Of a DNA stretch of 64,000 bases, positions 20,862-32,409 are shown piece by piece. Origin of the DNA: Rapana venosa. Taxonomy: Eukaryota; Mollusca; Gastropoda; Neogastropoda; Muricidae. How positions within the stretch are numbered: the first letter of the stretch is position 1; every line of letters starts with the position of its first letter. Under the pieces are notes generated by a model that searched no databases, was not told where the DNA came from, and saw nothing but the letters and a program-made list of their open reading frames with translations. Both the position numbers and the translations under genes were made by a program. Where the stretch lies: NCBI GenBank assembly GCA_028751875.1, contig CM054140.1, positions 49,360,671 through 49,424,670 on the forward strand, in the 5' to 3' direction.

Positions 20862-21185
20862 TTCTTCACCTTCTTCGTCAAACACACAGACAGCAACTAT
20901 TATTTTCTGTCATGTAAACGACAATGCAATGCGCTACCGCTAAGCACCTGACAAGTCAGGCCCAGCGCATATGTCCTCGGCATGGGAGAGAATTATTATC
21001 TTTTAAGTCTTTCTGAGGGAAAAAGGCAGGGAACTGGCCAAGCAGGCAGAAAATAGACAAGAAGGAGGTGACAGGAAGAAGAGGAACAAGGCAGAAACAA
21101 AGAGAGGATAAAAAAGAGGAAATTCCTAGCACATAATTTCCAGGTGGTGAGGATGCTATTTAGACTGACTGGTTCCCGGCATCCA
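20862..21185 (+). repeat. Interspersed repeat E, copy 3
   Basis: Contains 'cagacagcaactattatttt', 'cacctgacaagtcaggccca', 'ggaaaaaggcagggaactgg', 'gacaagaaggaggtgacagg' and 'gaggaaattcctagcac'. Same order and orientation as 5205-5590. It is followed about 40 bp later by a family D SINE on the opposite strand, the same E/D adjacency seen at 13.9 kb. Confidence 0.78.
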
Positions 21186-21224
21186 CAAGGGGGAGTTCCC
21201 GTGATAAGAACTATGAACATTACA

Positions 21225-21626
21225 TTTACATTTACACCACTTTAAGTCACGAGATTTCTCTGCGTGAAATTCGGGCTGCCCTCCCCGGGGAGAGCACGTC
21301 GCCACAAGAGCAGCGCCACCTTTTTTTTTTTTTGGTCTGCAACTGTATTTGTTTCCCTATCAGAGTGGCTTTTTCTAAGAATTGTGCCAGGGACATCTCT
21401 CTTGTTGCCGTGGGTTCTTTTACGTGCGCTGAATAATTTTGTGTAACACACGGGACCTCGGTTTATCGTCTCATCCGAAAGATTAGCACCAAGACCACCA
21501 CTCATGGTCTAATGGATGGGGGAAAAGTTTCGGGCCCAAACGGGTTCGAACTCCCGCCCACTTCCGACCTAGACTTTTCGCTTTCTAGACAGGCACGTTA
21601 CCTCTAGATCACCGATCCACCATTGT
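21225..21626 (-). mobile_element. SINE family D, full-length
   Basis: On the minus strand: head 'ggatcggtgatctagaggta' (A box) and 'cgggagttcgaacccg' (B box region), core 'cggatgagacgataaaccga', 'acagagaaatctcgtgactt'-type 3' end and 'taaagtggtgtaaatgtaaa' tail. About 400 bp. The body contains the near-palindrome 'ctccccggggag'. Confidence 0.9.
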
Positions 21627-21869
21627 AGTGTTCTCTACCACAAGTGCTTCAACACTTGCTACCCATCCTATCTATATTCAGCAACGACAAACACACAACA
21701 CACATTCCTTCACATCTTTCAAATGAACGAAGTAATGACAGCAACGCTGTAAGACAGGCAGACAGTTTTGTTTTATTACACGGCCATAGTAATTAGTAAT
21801 CGCCTTGTCATAATATAACTTAAATTCAATCCTTGACAAAGAAGATGAGTATTATCTATCAAGAAGGGG

Positions 21870-22243
21870 CTTAACTCAAACACTGAGAGGTGCTTGTCTT
21901 CTCCTGGATGAAGGTAGGGGAGGGACACAGATGTGTGTGTGAGGGGAGGGGGGTTGAGGGGAGGTGGGGGGTGTGAGTAGGAGGGAGGGAGGGGGGAGAA
22001 GGACGCTAAGTGGTTTCGCTGTCAGTTTCTCTTATTCATTCAAGACAACAGGGCGAGAGAGTCTGGCGCCAAGATCTGTTTGACTACTTCATGCAGTGAA
22101 TTTGTTTCGTAAGGAGTGACACTGACACACTGTCCGTCTGTTCGTCTGTCTCTCTGTGATTGTGTGTGTGTGTGTGTGTGTGTGTGCGTATGTGTGTGTG
22201 TCTGTCTACCTTTTCTGTCTGTCTGTCTATCTGTCTGTCTGTA

Positions 22244-22301
<58 letters not shown>

Positions 22302-22450
22302 ATGTGTGTTGTGTGTATGTGTCTAAAACAGCATTTCTCAAAGCTACAAATAGAATCTTTATTTGTTCAATAAGCACCTCTGCATATATATATATATATA
22401 TTATCTAAATATATATATTATCTATCTATCTATATCTATATCTATATATT
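21870..22450 (+). repeat. Duplicated block X, copy 2, with GT, TGTC, CT and AT tracts
   Basis: Matches 17650-18060: 'aagtggtttcgctgtcagtt', 'gagagtctggcgccaagatc', 'gacactgacacactgtccgt' and 'caaagctacaaatagaatct'. Embedded (GT)n 22158-22200, (TGTC)n, (CT)n 22247-22302 and (AT)n 22383-22455 differ in length from copy 1, as expected for fast-evolving tracts inside an older duplication. Confidence 0.75.
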
Positions 22451-22659
22451 ATTATATACATATATAAGAACTATGATTGATCTATTTAAAGAACAAGTAA
22501 ATCTGGGTGTCTGAATCTACCCGCTTCTTTGTCTGTCTGTGTAAAATAGGGGGAAGAAGGCGACACACATAAGAGAGGAAAGAGGGGGATGGGACGGGGA
22601 TGGAAGGGTGGGGGCTACCTCACTCCGAATATCATCGCCTGACTCATTCACTTTCAAAG
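22451..22659. other. No gene seen
   Basis: Short spacer with G-rich runs near 22580-22615 between blocks X and Y. Confidence 0.45.
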
Positions 22660-22846
22660 GAATGTATGTGTGTGCACGCATTTTAATTTGGTGCAGAGCT
22701 CTCTAACATTAGCCCTAATAATTATTTCAATCTATGCGTCAGCCTGTGTACAAAGGAATACGTCTTTTCAACAACCCTCTTGACGTCTGCCTGTCCTTCT
22801 CTCTCTCTCTCTCTCTCTCTCCTCTCTCTCCTCTCTCTCTCTCTCT

Positions 22847-22909
<63 letters not shown>

Positions 22910-23300
22910 CTTCCCTCCTTCACTTTGTGAATGTGGGACTAGGGTGTTTTGTTTTGGTCGTGGAGTGATCGAGCACAAATCAATAAAGCTTGTGACATCC
23001 TAGACTTCAGCTGAAGTGGCTACACAGAACCCCTCCTCCAGAAAGGACAGCCAAGGTCCATGACAGTGCGCAGAATAATGATGTCGCCAGAGCTGAAAAG
23101 TAAAACTTCGTAGGGTTTTTTTTTGTTGTTTTTTTTTTTTTTGGGGGGGGGTATGATTTTGCTGAAATGAAAACCAAACAACAGAGATGGTTTATAAAAG
23201 CTCTGAAAGTAATGGGCAGACAACAACAGTATCTGACTTCTTCACTCGGACAATGGTGATGTCTACGGGCTATAATCCACAGTTAGGGACCAAAATTAAA
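22660..23300 (+). repeat. Duplicated block Y, copy 2, with internal (CT)n
   Basis: Matches 15829-16365 ('gtgtacaaaggaatacgtct', 'gtgatcgagcacaaatcaat', 'tgctgaaatgaaaaccaaac', 'gggcagacaacaacagtatc'). The internal CT tract 22800-22905 lies where copy 1 has only 'ctccctcccctccctcc', consistent with microsatellite growth after duplication. Confidence 0.8.
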
Positions 23301-23317
23301 ACCATAAGAAAAAATAT

Positions 23318-23392
23318 TTTTAATATAACAATAATAATTATAAATGGAATTTGTATTGTGCTGAATCTTGTAAAGCAAACAAATCTTTCTTG
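23318..23392 (-). mobile_element. Family I short element, copy 2
   Basis: (AAT)-like tract then 'aaatggaatttgtattgtgc', 'tgaatcttgtaaagcaaaca'. The 'atatagcgct' motif is mutated to 'gtattgtgct'. Same arrangement as copies at 10880, 40090 and 40921. Confidence 0.5.
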
Positions 23393-23417
23393 CAGATGGA
23401 GTTGATTACACATTCGA

Positions 23418-23649
23418 AAGGTAAAAGGTAAACGTATTCCCATAACCAATACCATGGTTGGGGAGCTTTTCTAGGGGCCAGCATGTTGAGGGCGGCGCCT
23501 ATCTCCTCTCCCTTGCTGCTTTACCTTCCTTTACCTTAAAGAGGGCAGGTACCCATTAACAGCTGGGTGAACTGGGGAACTGTACTGAAGCCAAGGTGCG
23601 CAACCGGTCACTCATCCACTTGGTAACCACATCGATGCTACTCAATCTT
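23418..23649 (-). mobile_element. SINE family B, internally deleted copy
   Basis: Begins at the tail ('ggtaaaaggtaaacg', 'cataacc'), lacks part of the 3' body, keeps 'agcatgttgagggcggcgcc', the 'cccattaacagctgggtgaa' core and the 5S-like 'ccacttggtaacc', and ends before the tRNA A box. It therefore lacks the 5' tRNA part. Confidence 0.8.
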
Positions 23650-23934
23650 ATAAATAGACTACTCAATTACTTTTTTTTCGTAGTTCAACATGTTTTGAAG
23701 CAACCCCAAAAAGTATGTGTCCATTGAATAATTATTTGCATTTGTTTTGGAAAACTTTCAAAGACTGCTATATTTGGTTTTTTTTAAAAAGTGTATCCAG
23801 TGACTAGTTGAGTCACTGTTTAATGTTCTTATTCTGAGTAAAAAGAAAACTATTGAAGTTGTGCTTTAATATGGTTATTTTCCATGTTTTAAAAAAGCTC
23901 CAAGATCGTTTTTTCCCTTCCTCGCCTAGAGCTC
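23650..23934. other. No gene seen; AT-rich
   Basis: T-rich unique-looking sequence without recognisable motifs. Confidence 0.5.
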
Positions 23935-24265
23935 TGAGGTTTGCCAATGGTGAGATTTGAATATGCGACCGTATTAGCCCATCATGAAGGTAGCCACATT
24001 TCGTTTTCGCGGATGTCTGCTTGGTACGTTCGTGTTTCCGAAACCTCTAACTCCCCCCCCCCCCCCTCCACCACCACCCACCCACCCACACACACACACA
24101 CCAATTCTGTCATGAATTACAGGAACTTAAACGTGCATATTTGATCTTCTTAAGGAAGAAAATTAAGGCACTGGCAGGTCTGCACTTGAAGTTGACCTGG
24201 AAGATCGTTTTAATAAAAAACGTTCACCCGACCTTGCCAAGATTCGAACCCACTACATCATGGGC
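23935..24265 (-). mobile_element. SINE-like family F, copy 1
   Basis: Plus-strand landmarks: 'tttgccaatggtgagatttg', 'atatgcgacc', 'aaattaaggcactggcaggt' and 'ctgcacttg', then 'aagattcgaacccactacat', the complement of a B-box-like sequence. Order and strand match 39040-39450. A (CCA)/(CA)n tract interrupts it at 24050-24105. Confidence 0.65.
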
Positions 24266-24384
24266 TCGAAGAATAAAATGATTTGGATATATTCTATTCA
24301 GTCTAATCACAAGCTCCAACTCTTTAAAAAAAAAAGGTATCCACTGACTCTGAAATCCCATTAGATAATAGTGAAACATCACTT
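24266..24384. other. Short spacer before the tandem array
   Basis: No feature recognised. Confidence 0.4.
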
Positions 24385-24697
24385 CCATGGCTAAACAATG
24401 GATGTTTAACAGACTGGGAGTGTCGGCTGAACGGACTGACAATGGGCTAGCAGCTCTGGAGATATTTTGTTACACTTTAGCTATTCAGAAAAAAACGACA
24501 CTGACCAAGCATACCAAATAACGAGGGTGATGTCAGAATTTAAAATGTGGTTAAGGGATTTGGTGGTTTCACTAATGTACCACAGCCCATGCTTGGGCAA
24601 TAATCGCCATGCATTTTTTAACCATTGCTTTTGTCTCTTGAAACAGTTTCGTAGATAAAATCAGTTGTGTGCAAGTGTTGTGTGTGTGTTCTTTCTT

Positions 24698-24778
24698 TTT
24701 TATTCATTCATTTATTTCGAGGATAATGAAATAAGCTCTTATGCACCTTTTTACATTTAGTCCCTGTGTGCATAATTG
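24698..24778 (-). mobile_element. SINE family C tail fragment within the array
   Basis: 'ttatttcgaggataatgaaa', 'aagctcttatgcac' and 'tttacatttagtccctgtgt' are the complement of the C tail. The insertion lies in the GT-rich part of the oldest unit. Confidence 0.75.
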
Positions 24779-24842
24779 TATGTGTATGTGTGTATGCACG
24801 TGTGTCCATGCCAAACTGAGTTATGTGTATAATATACGTGTG

Positions 24843-24873
<31 letters not shown>

Positions 24874-25582
24874 TTGCGAGTTATGTGTGAAGCCTCCTTC
24901 CATTGTTAATGGTTGACCAATGGATGGTCACCAGCAGACTGGGGATCCACGTCAGCTGAACAGCATGACAATCAGCCAGCAGCTCTGGAGATAGTTTGTT
25001 ACACTTTGAGATAGTCAGATAAAAATACAAACAACAGGACTCTGACAAGGCATACTACTAAATATTTATTATGGATGGCGGTATAGGAATTTTCAATATG
25101 GCCAGGGGAGGGATTAGTTTCTAGTTTGGTTCTGTTGCCTGAGCTTTAGTCAATAATCCCTATGTACTTTTCATCATTGCCTCTGTCTCTTGAAACAGTA
25201 TGGTAGATAAAATCAGTTTGTGTGTGTGTGTGTGTGTGTGTGTGGTGTGATGTGGTGTGGTGTGGTGTGTGTGTGTGTGTGGGTGTGTGTGTGTGTGTTG
25301 TATGTAGATGTGGTGTGTAAAAAAGACACAGAGAGAGAGAGAGTGCGCGAGAGAAGAGAGTGAGTAGTAAGTGAGAGAGATTAAAAAATTCCCTATTTCT
25401 TAAACTGTAGATTGGCAACATATTTTACACAGAGAGAGATAGAGACAGACAGAGACAGAGAGGGACAGAGAGAGAGATTCAAAAACTCCTTATTTCCAAG
25501 ACTTGGAGATTGGCAACATATTTTACACAGAAAAAGACAGACAGACAGAGAGAGACAATGCAGAAAATTAATGATAATGGAA

Positions 25583-25619
<37 letters not shown>

Positions 25620-25885
25620 GACAGAGCATGACAATGATTGATAATGGGCTGGTGCTGCTCTTGAGGTGACCCAAGGCCCTACTTCTCAGTGTGAGCAGCC
25701 CCACACTGATTTCACTGCAGAGAAACTAGTCCTCCCTGACAGAGAGAGGTCCACACACAATACAGCACACCTTTCTGAAACCCTTCCCCTGAGGCAATGA
25801 AACCCCCCAACAACAAACAACAGTGAAGCCTCCTTCCATTGTTAATGGCTGACCAATGGAGGGTCACAGGCAGACTGGGGATCAT

Positions 25886-26117
25886 TTATTTCATTTATAC
25901 CACTTTAAGTCACGAGATTTCTCTGCGTGAAATTCGGGCTGCTCTCCCCGGGGAGAGCACGTCGCCACAAGAGCAGCGCCACCCTTCTTTCTTTTTTTGT
26001 CTGCAAGTGTATTTCTTTCCCTATCAGAGTGGCTTTTTCCTAAGAATTTTGCCAGGGACAACTCTCTTGTTTCTGTGGGTTCTTTTACGTGCGCTGCATA
26101 ATTTTCTGTAACACACG

Positions 26118-26148
<31 letters not shown>

Positions 26149-26287
26149 TAGCGCCCAGACCACCACTCATGGTCTGATGGATGGGGGAAAAGTTTCGGGC
26201 CCAGACGGGATACGAACCACCGCACACTTCCGACCCGGACTGTTCGCTTTCTAGACAGGCGCGTTACCTCTAGACCACCGATCCACG
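25886..26287 (-). mobile_element. SINE family D, full-length, inserted in one array unit
   Basis: The uninterrupted units read 'gactggggatccacgtcagc'; here 'gactggggatc' is followed by the D tail ('ataccactttaagtcacgag') and the D head ends at 'ctagaccaccgatccacgcc', rejoining the unit. The other units are natural empty sites. Near-identity to the copy at 21225-21626 suggests both are fairly young. Confidence 0.92.
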
Positions 26288-26902
26288 CCACCTGAACGGC
26301 ATGACAATCAGCTAGCAGCTCTGGAGGTATTTTGTTACACTTTGAGATAGTCAGATAAAAAAAGGAATCTGACAAAGCATACTACTAAATATTTATTATG
26401 GATGGCGGTACAGGAATTTTCAATATGGCCAGGGAAGGGACTGGTTTCTACTTTGGTTCTATTGCCTGAGCTTTTAGTCAATAATTGCTATGAATTTTTC
26501 ATCATTGCTTCTGGTAGATAAACTCAGTTTGTGGTGTGGTAGTGTGTGTGTGTGGTGTGGTGTGTGTGTGTGAGAGGTGTGTGTGTGTGTGGGTAGTGTG
26601 TAAAAGTAGAAAGAAAGTAACAAAGAGAGAGAGAGCGTGCGAGAAAGAGTAGAGAGAGTGAGTGAGAGAGAGAGAGAATTCAAAATTCCTTATTTCCAAA
26701 ACTTGTAGATGGCAACATATTTATACACAGAGAGACAGAGCAGACAGACAGAGAGGGACAGAGAGGGAGAGAGAGGAAATTCAAAAACTCCTTATTTCCA
26801 AGACTTGTAGATTGGCAACATATTTTACACAGAAAGAGACAGACAGACAGACAGACAGACAGAGACAATACAGCTAATTAATGATAATGGAAAGAGACAC
26901 TC

Positions 26903-26933
<31 letters not shown>

Positions 26934-27129
26934 GACAGAGCATGACAATGATTGATAATGGGTTGGTGCTGCTCTTGAGGTGACCCAAGGCGCTACTTCT
27001 CAGTGTGAGCAGCCCCACACTGATTTCACTGCAAAGAAACTAGTCCTCCCTGACTGAGAGAGGTCCACACACAATACAGCACACCTTTCTGAAACCCATC
27101 CTGAGGATGAAAACCCCCAACACAACAGT

Positions 27130-28073
27130 GAAGCCTCCTTCCATTTATGGCTGACAATGAAGGTCACAGGCAACTGGCATCCACGTCAGCTGAACAGCAT
27201 GACATCCAGCCAGCAGCTCGGAGAATTTGATACACTTTGAGAAGTCCAATAAACATGCTCTGACAAGCATACTACAAATATATTTATTTGGATGGCGGTA
27301 CAGGAATTTTCAATGGCCAGCGAGGGACCTGGTAGCTAATTGGTTCTGTTGCTCAGCTGAGCTTTAGTCAATAATTGTATGAATTTACTATCATGCTTCT
27401 GTCTCTTGAAAACCAGTATGAGATACAAATCATTTGTGTGTATAAAATTTAGACAGCAGAACAAATGGCCAAGGAGGGAGGGAGAGAGCTACTGATAGTT
27501 GTTGCCGTGACTTTGTGAGTCATAGATGGTGATGATTGAGAGATTCATCAATTTCTTATTCCCAAACGTTGTAGATTAACATATTTTGCGAGGTGAGAGT
27601 GGAATTGAGTGAGAAGGGGGCGGGGTGGTGGGAGAGGAGCTTGTGTGTGTGTAAAAGCTTATTACAAAGACAAAAGAGACTGGAAGAGAGTTTACACAGA
27701 GAACAGAGACACAACAGAACATAACAGGAGAGAGAGACTAACACAGTTTTATGTCCTTTCAGCATTACAGCCCTATTGACAAGGGAGGATAAATTTCAGA
27801 GAGAGATATATATACAGAGACAGAAACAGAGACAGAAGAGAACAAAGAAAGAGACAGACAGACAGACACCAGACAGTGCAACAATTAGTGAAATGGGCTG
27901 GTGCTGCTCTTTAGGCAACGAAAGGCACTACTTCTCAGTGTGAGCAGCCCCACACTGATTTCACTGCAGAGAATCTAGTCCTCCCTGACAGAGAGAGGTC
28001 CACACACAATACAGCACACCTTTCTGAAACCCTTCCCCTGAGGCAATGAAACCCCCCAACAACAAACAACAGT
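27130..28073 (+). repeat. Array unit with many small indels
   Basis: Compared with its neighbours this unit has dispersed one- to several-base deletions and insertions ('ccatttatggctgacaatga' for 'ccattgttaatggctgacca', 'ctcggagaatttgataca' for 'ctctggagatagtttgttaca') up to about 27.9 kb, then becomes normal again. Such clustered indels in one repeat unit suggest imperfect assembly or polishing, though real decay cannot be excluded. Confidence 0.6.
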
Positions 28074-28465
28074 GAAGCCTCCTTCCATTGTTAATGGCTG
28101 ACCACTGGAGGGTCACAGGCAGACTGGGCATCCACGTCAGCTGAACAGCATGACAATCAGCCAGCAGCTCTGGAGATAGTGTGTTACACTTTGAGATAGT
28201 CAGATAAAATCTGACTCTGATGAAGCATACTACTAAATATTTATTATGGATGGCGGTACAGGAATTTTCAATATGGGCAGGGGAGGGACTGGTTTCTACT
28301 TTGGTTCCTTTGCCTGAGCTTTTAGTCAATAATTGCTATGTATTTTTCATCATTGCTTCTGTCTCTTGAAACAGTATTGTAGATAAAATCAGTTGTGCGT
28401 GTGTGAAAGTTAGACAAGAAAGACACACAGAGAGCAGGAGAGAGAGAGAGAGGGACAATGACAAA

Positions 28466-28562
28466 TTCTTTTATTTCGAGGATAATGAATAAGCACTCAT
28501 GTGCTTTTTACATGCAGTCCCCACCCGTAGGGTTACATCTTAACAATAACCCAACACTTATA
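28466..28562 (-). mobile_element. SINE variant C', second copy
   Basis: Complement of 18815-18922: 'ttttatttcgaggataatga', 'aagcactcatgtgctttt', 'cagtccccacccgtagggtt' and 'aataacccaacacttataca'. Present in only one array unit, so it inserted after the array formed. Confidence 0.75.
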
Positions 28563-29640
28563 CAGTAAGAGAGAGAGAGAGAGAAAGAGAGAGAGAGTGA
28601 GTGAGTGAGTGAGATTCTAAATTCATTATTTCCAAAACTTGTACATTGGCAACATATTTTACACAGAGAGATACAGAGACAGACAGAGACAGAGAGAGAT
28701 TCAAATGCTCCTTATTTCCAAGACTTGGAGATTGGCAAGATATTTTACACAGAAAGAGACAGACAAACAGACAGAGAGAGAGACAATTCAGAAAATTAAT
28801 AATAATGGAAAGAAACAGACAGACAGACAGACAGAGACAGAGCATGACAATGATTGATAATGGGTTGGTGCTGCTCTTGAGGTGACCCAAGGCCCTACTT
28901 CTCAGTGTGAGCAGCCCCACACTGATTTCACTGCAGAGAATCTAGTCCTCCCTGACTGAGAGAGGTCCACACACAATACAGCACACCTTTCTGAAACCCT
29001 TCCCCTGGAGGAATGAAACCCCCCAACAACAACATTGAAGCCTCCTCCCATTGTTAATGGCTGACCACTGGAGGGTCACAGGCAGACTGGGGATCCACGC
29101 CAGCTGAACAGCATGACAATCAGCCAGCAGCTCTGGAGGTATTTTGTTACACTTTGAGATAGTCAGATTTTTTTTTAAAAAACCACAGGACTATACAAAG
29201 CATACTACTAAATATTTATTATGGATGGCGGTACAGGAATTTTCAATATGGCCACGGGAGGGACTGGTTTCTACTATAGTTCTGTTGCCTGAGCTTTTAG
29301 TCAATGATTGGTATGAATTTTTCATTATTGCTTCTGTGTCTGAAACAGTATGGTAGATAAAATCAGTGTGTGTGTGTGAGCGTGTGTGTGTGTGTGGTGA
29401 AAGTTAGATAAGAAAGGACAGAGTGAAAGAGAGAGAGAGGGAGAGAGAGAGAGTAGAGAGAGAAAGAGAGAGAGAGAGGGGGGGTATGTGTGTTTGCCTG
29501 CTCATTCTTTTTTTTTCATTTTTGAGGATTATGTGTCCATGCCTGTGATCAACAACAACCAAGATCATTACAGTGATGTGTAACGAAACAGACGTACAAC
29601 ACCAGCCACCCATTTTTGACATAAGCTGAAGTATTAGATC

Positions 29641-30063
29641 AAGAAAAACAAACCAAACTACTTCTCACAACAGAGATATAATGTTACGGGTTTTTTTGCA
29701 TTGACACAATGCTTCTGATAAAGTGTAACTAGTATCAATGATGTAATGGGTATCAAAAATCAGTACCGGATTTCTCCCGTTGACTGTCGTTCAACAATCG
29801 CACGTGAATTTTTCATGCTAGCTCCTGCATGTGGATACAGAATCATGTGTTGATAAAATCATCATGGTCACCAATATTCAGAAGCTTAAGCTAGCGTACA
29901 TGCTAGCATACGAGTACATATGTACGCACGCAGCAACCCAGGCATACTGCATGCATACACTGCATATACGCGCATGTTATGATTGGTTTATTATAAGTGG
30001 ATGGATCCTTACTTTTTGCGAAACTTCTGTACTGATTACGTATTTCACTTTTTTATTTATTTA
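29641..30063. other. No gene seen
   Basis: Unique-looking sequence with 'gctagcgtacatgctagcat' short repeats near 29890. No gene signal. Confidence 0.5.
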
Positions 30064-30247
30064 CAGTCCCCACGTTCACCCAGCTGTAAATGGGTACCTG
30101 CCCTCTTTAGGGTCAGGGAAGTGAAAGCAGCGAGGCCGAGGGAGAGAAGATGGGCGCCGCCCTCAATATGCTGGCCCCTGGAAAAGTGAGGTCTCTAAGA
30201 CCTCGCTCCCCTACGACCTGATAGGTTATGGGACACCTTTACCTTTT
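30064..30247 (+). mobile_element. SINE family B, 5'-truncated
   Basis: Starts at 'acagtccccacgttcaccca' and runs through 'gctgtaaatgggtacctgcc', 'gggcgccgccctcaatatgc' and 'ggttatgggacacctttacc'. The tRNA/5S head is missing, as expected for target-primed reverse transcription that stopped early. An 'aggccg' insertion lies in the 'gcgagggaga' motif. Confidence 0.88.
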
Positions 30248-30329
30248 TATCTATTGTTTCACAAAATATATTTGTGTTACCTCTCTTATCAAAAGGCCTA
30301 TTTGGGCAATGACAATATTGTTAAAGTGT

Positions 30330-30595
30330 TAAAAGCTCTCTCTGTCTCTCTGACTTTATCCCTGTGTCTGATCTCTCTGTCTCTTCTCTCTGTCTTTATC
30401 CCTGTGTCTTGATCTCTCTGTCTCTGACTCTCTCTTGCTCTGTCTGTCTGTCTATCTGTACCTCTCTTCCCCCTCTCTTCCCCTCTCTCTCTCCCTCTCT
30501 CCCTCCCTCTCCCTCCCTCTCTCCCTCCCTCTCCCTCCCTCTCTCCCTCCTTCCACCTTCTCTCTCCCCCTCCCATCCTCTCCTTCAACCTTTTC
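30330..30595 (+). repeat. CT/CCCT-rich tract
   Basis: Mixed (TCTG), CT and (CCCT)n pyrimidine-rich sequence. Confidence 0.9.
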
Positions 30596-30979
30596 TGTTG
30601 TCTTGTCCATCAGGTAGTACACTAGCGGCATAACATTAGGTAAAAAACCCAAAATTTGCCTTCTGCCTTCAACGGTCAGAAAGTGACAATACCACCCTCT
30701 TCAAGGTGGCCCCCACAGTGTTGGTAAAGTGCTTCATCATTGTCAAGTGCCAGTCTCCTCCCTTTCTCTTGGTAGGCTTGTATGTAGGCCCTAGCCTGCA
30801 ATAATTTTGCTCTAAATCGGGGGAGGAGGAATAGCCAGTATGTTTGCGGTTTGTCAACAAAGGCAAACCCCCCTGTAAGCTTTTACTCTCTACTTTCAAC
30901 ACACTTGGCCGTAACTTTAGGTACACTGGGCAACGTAATGCTACATCATACTACATAAAAAAAAATATCCCGACATGTA
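30596..30979. other. No gene seen
   Basis: Unique-looking. A frame at 30669-30926 on the minus strand has no recognised domain. Confidence 0.45.
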
Positions 30980-31824
30980 GGGAAGAGAGAGAGAGAGAGA
31001 TCGGGGGGGGGGGGGGGGGGGGTGGGGGGGGGGGGGGGGGGGGTAGAGGGAGGAAGGGAGAGAGAGAAGAGGGAGAGAGGAGCAGATAGATAGACAGGGA
31101 CAAAGAGACAGAGACAAAGACGGAGACAGAGAAACAGACACACAGACAGAGATAAATAGAGACATAGAAAAGGTTTCGAGACAGAAAGTAAGAGAGAGAG
31201 AGACGCATGCAGACAGACAGATGGAAAGACAGGTGGACAGAAACCTACAGAGAGAAAGACAAAGAAAAACACAGGACAGAGAGAGAGAGAGAGGGAAAGA
31301 GAGAGAGGGGGGGGGGAGAGCAGAGAGAGAGACAGAGACAAGACACACAGAGAGAAAGACAAACAGGCTAGAGGGACACACACACACACACATACACACA
31401 CACGAGAGAGACACAGAGAGAGACACACAGAGAGAGACAGACAGAGACAGAGAGACAGAGACAGAGAGACAGACAGAGACAAAACAGAGAGAAAGACAAA
31501 CAGGCTAGAGGTATTCACTCACACACACACACACACATAGATGGACAGACAGGTGGACAGAAACATACAGAAAGAAAGACAGAAATGGACATAGGGGAGA
31601 GAGAGAGACAGAGAGACAGACAGACAAACAGACGGACAGAGAAACAAGACAGACAAAGACAAACAGGTTAGAGGGATTCACACACGCAGCGTCAGAGACA
31701 GACAGAGAGAGAAAGACAGACAGAGAGACAGAGAGAGACAACAGAGAGGGAGACAGAAATGGAAAAACAGACGGACAGAGATAGAGACGAGACAGACAGA
31801 CAGAAAGACAAACAAGCTTGAGGG

Positions 31825-31875
<51 letters not shown>

Positions 31876-31935
31876 CAGACAGACCGACAGACAGACAGAC
31901 AGATAGACAGACAGATAGACAGATAGACGGAAAAC
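30980..31935 (+). repeat. GA-rich compound microsatellite with a repeated anchor
   Basis: (GA)n, G-runs at 31002-31043 and purine-rich (GACA)n. The anchor 'aaagacaaacaggctagagg' occurs at about 31355, 31493, 31655 ('aggtta') and 31805 ('aagcttgagg'), each followed by 'attcacacac'-type sequence and (CA)n. Spacing is about 138-162 bp. It ends with (CA)n 31830-31872 and (GACA)n to about 31930. Confidence 0.88.
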
Positions 31936-32069
31936 ATTCCAGATTTGGCAGCTCCTTGAAGGCAATACAGAGGGAGTGAGGGATGGGTTGGGAGTCCCAC
32001 AGAGTGGTTGTGAAGAGGTGTCCTTCTTCGTTACTCTGAAGGGCTTTGGGTGGGCAGGCAAGGAGAGGG

Positions 32070-32206
32070 GACAGATAGGTTTAGAAAGACGTTTTGTGCG
32101 TGTGTTGGTAAAGTCCTCAGACATTAGATTAGGGCCCTCTCTGTCTCTCTCTCTGTCTCTCTCTGTCTCTCTCTCTCCCTCTCCTCTCTCTTTCTCTCTC
32201 TCTGTC

Positions 32207-32244
<38 letters not shown>

Positions 32245-32324
32245 ATCTCTCTCTCCTCTCTCTCTCTCGGCTTAGAAAGACTGTTTTGTGCGTTGGTAAA
32301 GTCCTCAGACATAGATTAGGTCTC

Positions 32325-32361
<37 letters not shown>

Positions 32362-32376
32362 GTCTCCCGCTCTCTC

Positions 32377-32409
<33 letters not shown>

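Larger units (their letters stand above)
24385..29640 (+). repeat. Tandem array, six units of about 0.93 kb
   Basis: Landmark 'gaagcctcc' starts units at about 24889, 25825, 27130, 28074 and 29037, with an older copy at 24385-24888 lacking that motif. Spacings are 936, 1305, 944 and 963 bp; the 1305-bp unit contains a 400-bp SINE. Each unit contains 'agcagctctggag', 'tgttacactttgagatagtc', 'actaaatatttattatggat', 'ggcggtacaggaattttcaa', 'tcttgaaacagtat', a GT tract, internal repeats of 'ttatttccaagacttg', (GACA)n, and 'agtgtgagcagccccacact'. No conserved ORF spans units. Array type (satellite or local segmental amplification) is not resolved. Confidence 0.9.

Noticed and set aside
24385..29640. 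Minus-strand frames repeating 'MGLLTLRSRALGHLKSS' in the tandem array as a gene family
   Set aside because: The frames are short, are broken by microsatellites, and repeat only because the DNA unit repeats.
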